Assembly (NCBI RefSeq): GCF_032854445.1
Contig: NC_088303.1
Location: 18,609,501-18,673,500, forward strand
From: Liolophura sinensis
Lineage: Eukaryota; Mollusca; Polyplacophora; Chitonida; Chitonidae
DNA: 64,000 nucleotides
Direction: 5' to 3'
Part shown: positions 63,601 through 64,000 of the stretch, piece by piece
Position numbering within the stretch: position 1 is the stretch's first letter
Layout of the letters: every line of letters starts with the position of its first letter
Notes under the pieces: model-generated
Told to the model about the DNA's origin: nothing
Databases searched by the model: none
The model's input: the letters and a program-made list of their open reading frames with translations, nothing else
Made by a program: the position numbers and the translations under genes

Positions 63601-64000
63601 TTGTCAAGGTTTGAACGATCACATTTACATAAGCAAAATCAAACTTCGTGCATATTCAATTAAGCCCTAATTAAAACATTAAGACACATCTGGCTATAAC
63701 CTGCTTTCTTAAACTTTTAAGTGAGCGTTAAGTTTTAAAATTCAATTCATGTCAAATATGGCTTTGCTGAATGGACTCCACGCAGTGGCTTGTCTTTTAC
63801 AGGACCTTACCAGTAAACGTACTGCTGGTGAAAATGCGGACAATCTTCGGATCAATGCAGCAGTCAATATCAAGGTTTCCTCTCAGTGTTTCTCGCCGTT
63901 TCTCCTCTTCGCCGTATGTAGTTTTCAGGGAAACCTCCTGGAAACGGGTATTGATTTTCTTGATTTTTACTCGCACTTCACTGTCGCTTGTTTCAATATC
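27677..64000 (-). CDS. NWD1: NACHT and WD repeat domain-containing protein 1-like (27 coding exons, 5' end beyond the window)
   Basis: This is a STAND-class (NLR-like) ATPase with, in order, a DUF4062-type N-terminal domain, a NACHT domain, a helical linker and a WD40 propeller region. In vertebrates NWD1 has been linked to androgen-receptor signalling and purinosome assembly; its function in invertebrates is not known to me. Exons were chained by AG/GT borders and phase. Every junction agrees, giving 5,169 coding bases (about 1,722 residues plus stop) inside the window, against 1,564 for human NWD1. Exon coordinates are in the block entries below. The stop is TGA at 27677-27679. Key features are SSTFTDTYQERN near residue 60, Walker A GESGCGKSS at 416-424, Walker B VVIFLDALD at 505-513, LGYLTLSKTGLTETELEDVL in the winged-helix region, and WD-type strand ends VRVWD, VRVWN, IRLWE and FRLWD. 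NWD2 is the alternative; residues around the NACHT favour NWD1. Confidence 0.93.
28640..28799 (+). repeat. SINE family A head and middle (NWD1-like intron)
   Basis: GGCCTCCGTGGCCGAGGTGG followed by TTAGCACACTAGCG is the best-preserved family A head in the window. CTGGCTGTACGTGGGAAAG and GGTCGTGGGTTTCATCCGG follow. It is antisense to the host gene. Confidence 0.85.
29052..29140 (-). repeat. SINE family A tail
   Basis: TTTATTTATTTATTTGATTG followed by CTCAAGAATATTTCAC and CGTCGGCGGGCAGC, the reverse of the family A tail; same sense as the host gene. The remainder of the intron 28487-30554 shows nothing coding. Confidence 0.8.
30307..30415 (+). repeat. SINE family A tail
   Basis: CACCTCCCACCATAATGCTG, GCCGCCGTGGTATAAATG, AATATTCTTGAGTACGGCG and AAACACCAATCAAATAAAT form a well-preserved family A 3' end, 140 bp from exon 25. 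Confidence 0.85.
33444..33585 (-). repeat. SINE family A tail and middle
   Basis: TTTATTTATTTGATTGGTG, GTACTCAAGAATATTTCAC, CATTATGGTGGGAGGAAACC and GTGACCATCCGCAGG match family A. The surrounding intron 32819-34720 holds no other recognised feature. Confidence 0.85.
34934..35180 (-). repeat. SINE family A, near full length
   Basis: The tail at 34934 runs through GGAAACCGGATAGAGCCC, CATGACCATCGGGAGG and GAGCTGGACTTGAACTC (the reverse of the box B region) to CATTGTGCAGCCTTGGCACG. The rest of the intron 34896-36296 is featureless to me. Confidence 0.85.
39900..40295 (-). repeat. Probable tRNA-derived element with A/T-rich spacer
   Basis: On the minus strand, GGTTGTCTTCCAATGGG and GGGGTTCAATCCCGG (a strong box B, about 40200-40214) precede long T runs interrupted by G (40160-40196). 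A unique body down to about 39900 contains GGGGCCTCGGTGACAGCAGG. Head, box B and dispersed-looking body suggest another SINE type; only one copy is seen. Confidence 0.45.
40322..40412 (-). repeat. SINE family A tail
   Basis: TATTTATTTGTTTGCTTGG, TACTTAAGAATATTTCAC and CGACGGCGGCCAGCATTATG match the family A 3' end in reverse. Confidence 0.8.
40812..40950 (-). repeat. SINE family A with internal deletion
   Basis: TTTTACGCTGTACGCTC, CGGCCAGCATTATGATGGG, then directly GAGGACTTGAACTCACAGCG and GCGCTAACCACCTCG. The tail joins the head with the middle lost. It follows the WD exon 40575-40724. Confidence 0.8.
42412..42439 (-). other. NWD1: Candidate 28-nt microexon of the NWD1-like gene
   Basis: The exon ending at 43079 stops in phase 0 while the exon 40575-40724 needs one carried base, so an exon of length 3n+1 is missing. 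In the intervening 2.3 kb, 42412-42439 has a CTTACTCAG acceptor and a GTAAGT donor around exactly 28 nt with no stop. It encodes DPESCSMLV and leaves T to complete a Cys codon, giving SMLVCEPSDLPVKYLMP before IPPGGQL. It is the best candidate I found; another small exon with weaker sites is possible. Confidence 0.55.
42798..42856 (-). repeat. SINE family A tail fragment
   Basis: TTATTTATTTATCTTATTGG, TTTTACGCCGTACTGAAG and TTCAGTTATAGGAC match the family A 3' end. Intron 40725-43078 otherwise contains only the proposed microexon. Confidence 0.7.
43079..45056 (-). other. NWD1: NWD1-like exons 13-15: helical linker between NACHT and WD repeats
   Basis: Exons: 44910-45056, 44325-44538 and 43079-43238. 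They encode ITWFHRQFSEAAFERY, YNLRKLNNLPYHLINAG and QLPSHLIGRF, matching the alpha-helical stretch that follows the winged helix in NWD1 proteins. Phases run 1-1, 1-2 and 2-0. The last exon ends at a GTAATG donor, and the next WD exon needs phase 1, so a small exon must lie between them (see 42412-42439). Confidence 0.88.
44225..44288 (+). repeat. SINE family A tail fragment
   Basis: TCGTATAAGTGAAAATTCTT, GAGTATGG and AAACAAATAAATAAATAC match the family A tail, about 40 bp downstream (transcript sense) of the exon 14 donor. Confidence 0.7.
45292..48497 (-). other. NWD1: NWD1-like exons 8-12: NACHT ATPase and winged-helix region
   Basis: Exons: 48355-48497, 47953-48055, 46863-47078, 45866-46196 and 45292-45444. 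Exon 8 holds the P-loop GESGCGKSS, which binds ATP phosphates. Exon 10 holds the Walker B strand FLDALDQL with two acidic residues, then VKVVVSTLPDEE, resembling the sensor-1 strand of STAND ATPases. Exon 11 has LPLFLKLSFEETRRWRSHDPP and RLEEKHG. Exon 11 ends at a GTAAGC donor (45861-45865), so that LGYLTLS joins KTGLTETELEDVLS. Intact Walker A and B motifs argue for a working ATP switch rather than a decayed copy. Confidence 0.92.
49029..49410. repeat. 41-bp tandem repeat that includes the exon 7 splice acceptor
   Basis: Units of GCCTGTGAGATATTACGAGA plus ACTGATCAACTGACGATCAA and T start at 49029, 49070, 49111, 49152, 49193, 49234 and 49275, then decay. On the minus strand each unit reads TAATATCTTACAGGCATTGA, which copies the true acceptor and first bases of the NWD1-like exon ending at 49030. 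The array therefore lays down a ladder of acceptor-like sites directly upstream of a coding exon. Confidence 0.9.
50579..50829 (-). repeat. SINE family A, near full length
   Basis: TTATTTATTTGGTGTTTTAC, CAAGAATATTTCACTTATAC, CATGACCATCCGCATG, CCACACGAGCTTGACTTG and CTAGGCCACTGAGGAACC give the whole element in reverse. The middle is slightly shortened. Confidence 0.88.
51438..52295. repeat. 24-bp minisatellite, about 35 units, in an NWD1-like intron
   Basis: Units resemble GTGTTCTCAGGGATGTGGAT plus TGTG, with many substitutions and a few unit-length changes. It fills most of the intron between exons 4 and 5, ending 160 bp from exon 4 and starting about 45 bp from exon 5. Because 24 is a multiple of 3, long open frames with an 8-residue repeat (CGVLRDVD-like) appear in several frames; no start or splice context supports expression. 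Confidence 0.93.
53126..53262. repeat. Three tandem units of 36-42 bp
   Basis: ACTTACAATGTTGCATCTGT with GGATGAACTCAGATAGTTAC repeats three times in the intron between exons 3 and 4. The third unit lacks the GATA portion. Confidence 0.8.
55309..55635 (+). repeat. SINE family B, near full-length copy
   Basis: From the head end: GGTAGATCCAGGGTCAGTCC, TGGGTCGAGTCACACC, GGCTCGGGTGGGGCTG, GGTGGAAATCCGTCCTG and CGTCGTCATATGACTG, then the tail CACTCACTCACTCACG. It matches the copies in morgue introns in reverse, and lies in the first visible NWD1-like intron. Confidence 0.88.
56341..56600. repeat. 30-bp minisatellite, about 8.5 units
   Basis: Units resemble CTGCCAACTTGCATCTGGCT plus CAACATTACA, with few differences. 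It lies in the first visible intron of the NWD1-like gene. The period is a multiple of 3, giving spurious frames on both strands. Confidence 0.93.
58770..58856 (+). repeat. SINE family A tail
   Basis: ATCATAATGCTGACTGCC, AATATTCTTGAGTGCGGCG and ATACCAATCAAATAAATAC match the family A 3' end. It lies in the first visible NWD1-like intron and is antisense to that gene. Confidence 0.8.
62630..62887. mobile_element. Palindromic MITE of about 260 bp with inverted repeats of about 80 bp
   Basis: The left arm has TGTTAATATTAACAGAAAGT, CTGTTGTTTGAGTGATGATA and GAATGTATTCTGTTATT. The right arm carries the inverse, with CAGAATACATTCTATCATCA, CTCAGACAACAGAC and TGTTAACATTAACAGATTG. Ends read TACACTCCAAAAA and TTTTTTTAGTGTA, a form common among short non-autonomous elements. 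No coding capacity; AT-rich throughout. Confidence 0.82.

Larger units (their letters stand above)
54400..63810 (-). other. First visible NWD1-like intron (9.4 kb)
   Basis: The donor GTAAGG at 63810 follows TTTACTG and the acceptor lies at 54401-54400. The one-base carry (G) plus AC of the next exon makes the Asp of SSTFTD, a strictly conserved join, which supports the long intron. Inside are a family B SINE, a 30-bp minisatellite, a family A tail and a MITE. No nested gene was convincing. Confidence 0.75.
48819..64000 (-). other. NWD1: NWD1-like exons 1-7: DUF4062-type N-terminal domain and linker
   Basis: Exons: 63811-64000 (partial at the edge), 54197-54399, 53819-53940, 52456-52664, 51265-51393, 49810-49938 and 48819-49030. 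The first ends IVRIFTSSTFT with one base of an Asp codon, completed 9.4 kb away by the exon beginning DTYQERNRL. The next exons carry FQVVDMRWGVRDHATD, ELCLKEIEQCK, GPFFV and HKYGYRPLPR. These are hallmark strings of the NWD1/NWD2 N-terminus. Exon 4 ends at a GTGAGT donor at 52455; reading through it leads to a stop, and the shorter form restores phase with ITEKEI in exon 5. The region probably acts as an interaction or signalling module, by family analogy. Confidence 0.9.

Noticed and set aside
1-64000. CRISPR arrays, operons or prokaryotic mobile elements
   Set aside because: The tandem arrays have no unique spacers of regular length, the genes are spliced, and all recognised families are metazoan.

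Overview
The window is animal nuclear DNA. All three recognisable genes are split by GT-AG introns, and non-coding sequence is AT-rich and full of short interspersed elements and minisatellites. Much of the repeat content is two tRNA-derived SINE-like families, one ending in an AATAAATAAA-type tail. I associate these with mollusc genomes, so a bivalve or gastropod is the best guess. That is an inference from repeat style; no species is claimed.

Layout. (1) 561-5801, minus strand: the first seven coding exons of INTS8, an Integrator complex subunit, running off the left edge. (2) 6308-13461, plus strand: a complete seven-exon gene with a zinc finger, an F-box and an E2-like domain, matching the Morgue architecture of Drosophila. 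The E2 catalytic cysteine is replaced by glycine. INTS8 and morgue are divergent, about 0.5 kb apart, and probably share a promoter region. (3) 13462-27676: about 14 kb with no convincing gene. It holds SINE pieces, a 1.7 kb foldback element with arms of about 240 bp, and a 4 kb minisatellite of 57-bp units with higher-order structure. (4) 27677 to beyond 64000, minus strand: one large NWD1-like gene (DUF4062-type N-terminus, NACHT ATPase, WD40 repeats). I rebuilt it as 27 coding exons (one of them a proposed 28-nt microexon), about 1,722 codons inside the window, by following splice sites and reading phase. Its 5' end lies beyond the right edge. Its introns hold several minisatellites, many SINE copies and, in the 9.4 kb first visible intron, a palindromic MITE.

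How the genes may work together: INTS8 serves nuclear transcription termination and PP2A recruitment. Morgue belongs to ubiquitin-dependent control of apoptosis regulators in flies. NWD1-like proteins are STAND/NLR-like ATPases. They need not share a pathway; only the INTS8-morgue promoter arrangement suggests co-regulation. The exon models rest on visible splice consensus, phase agreement and remembered family sequence; no alignment or transcript was available.
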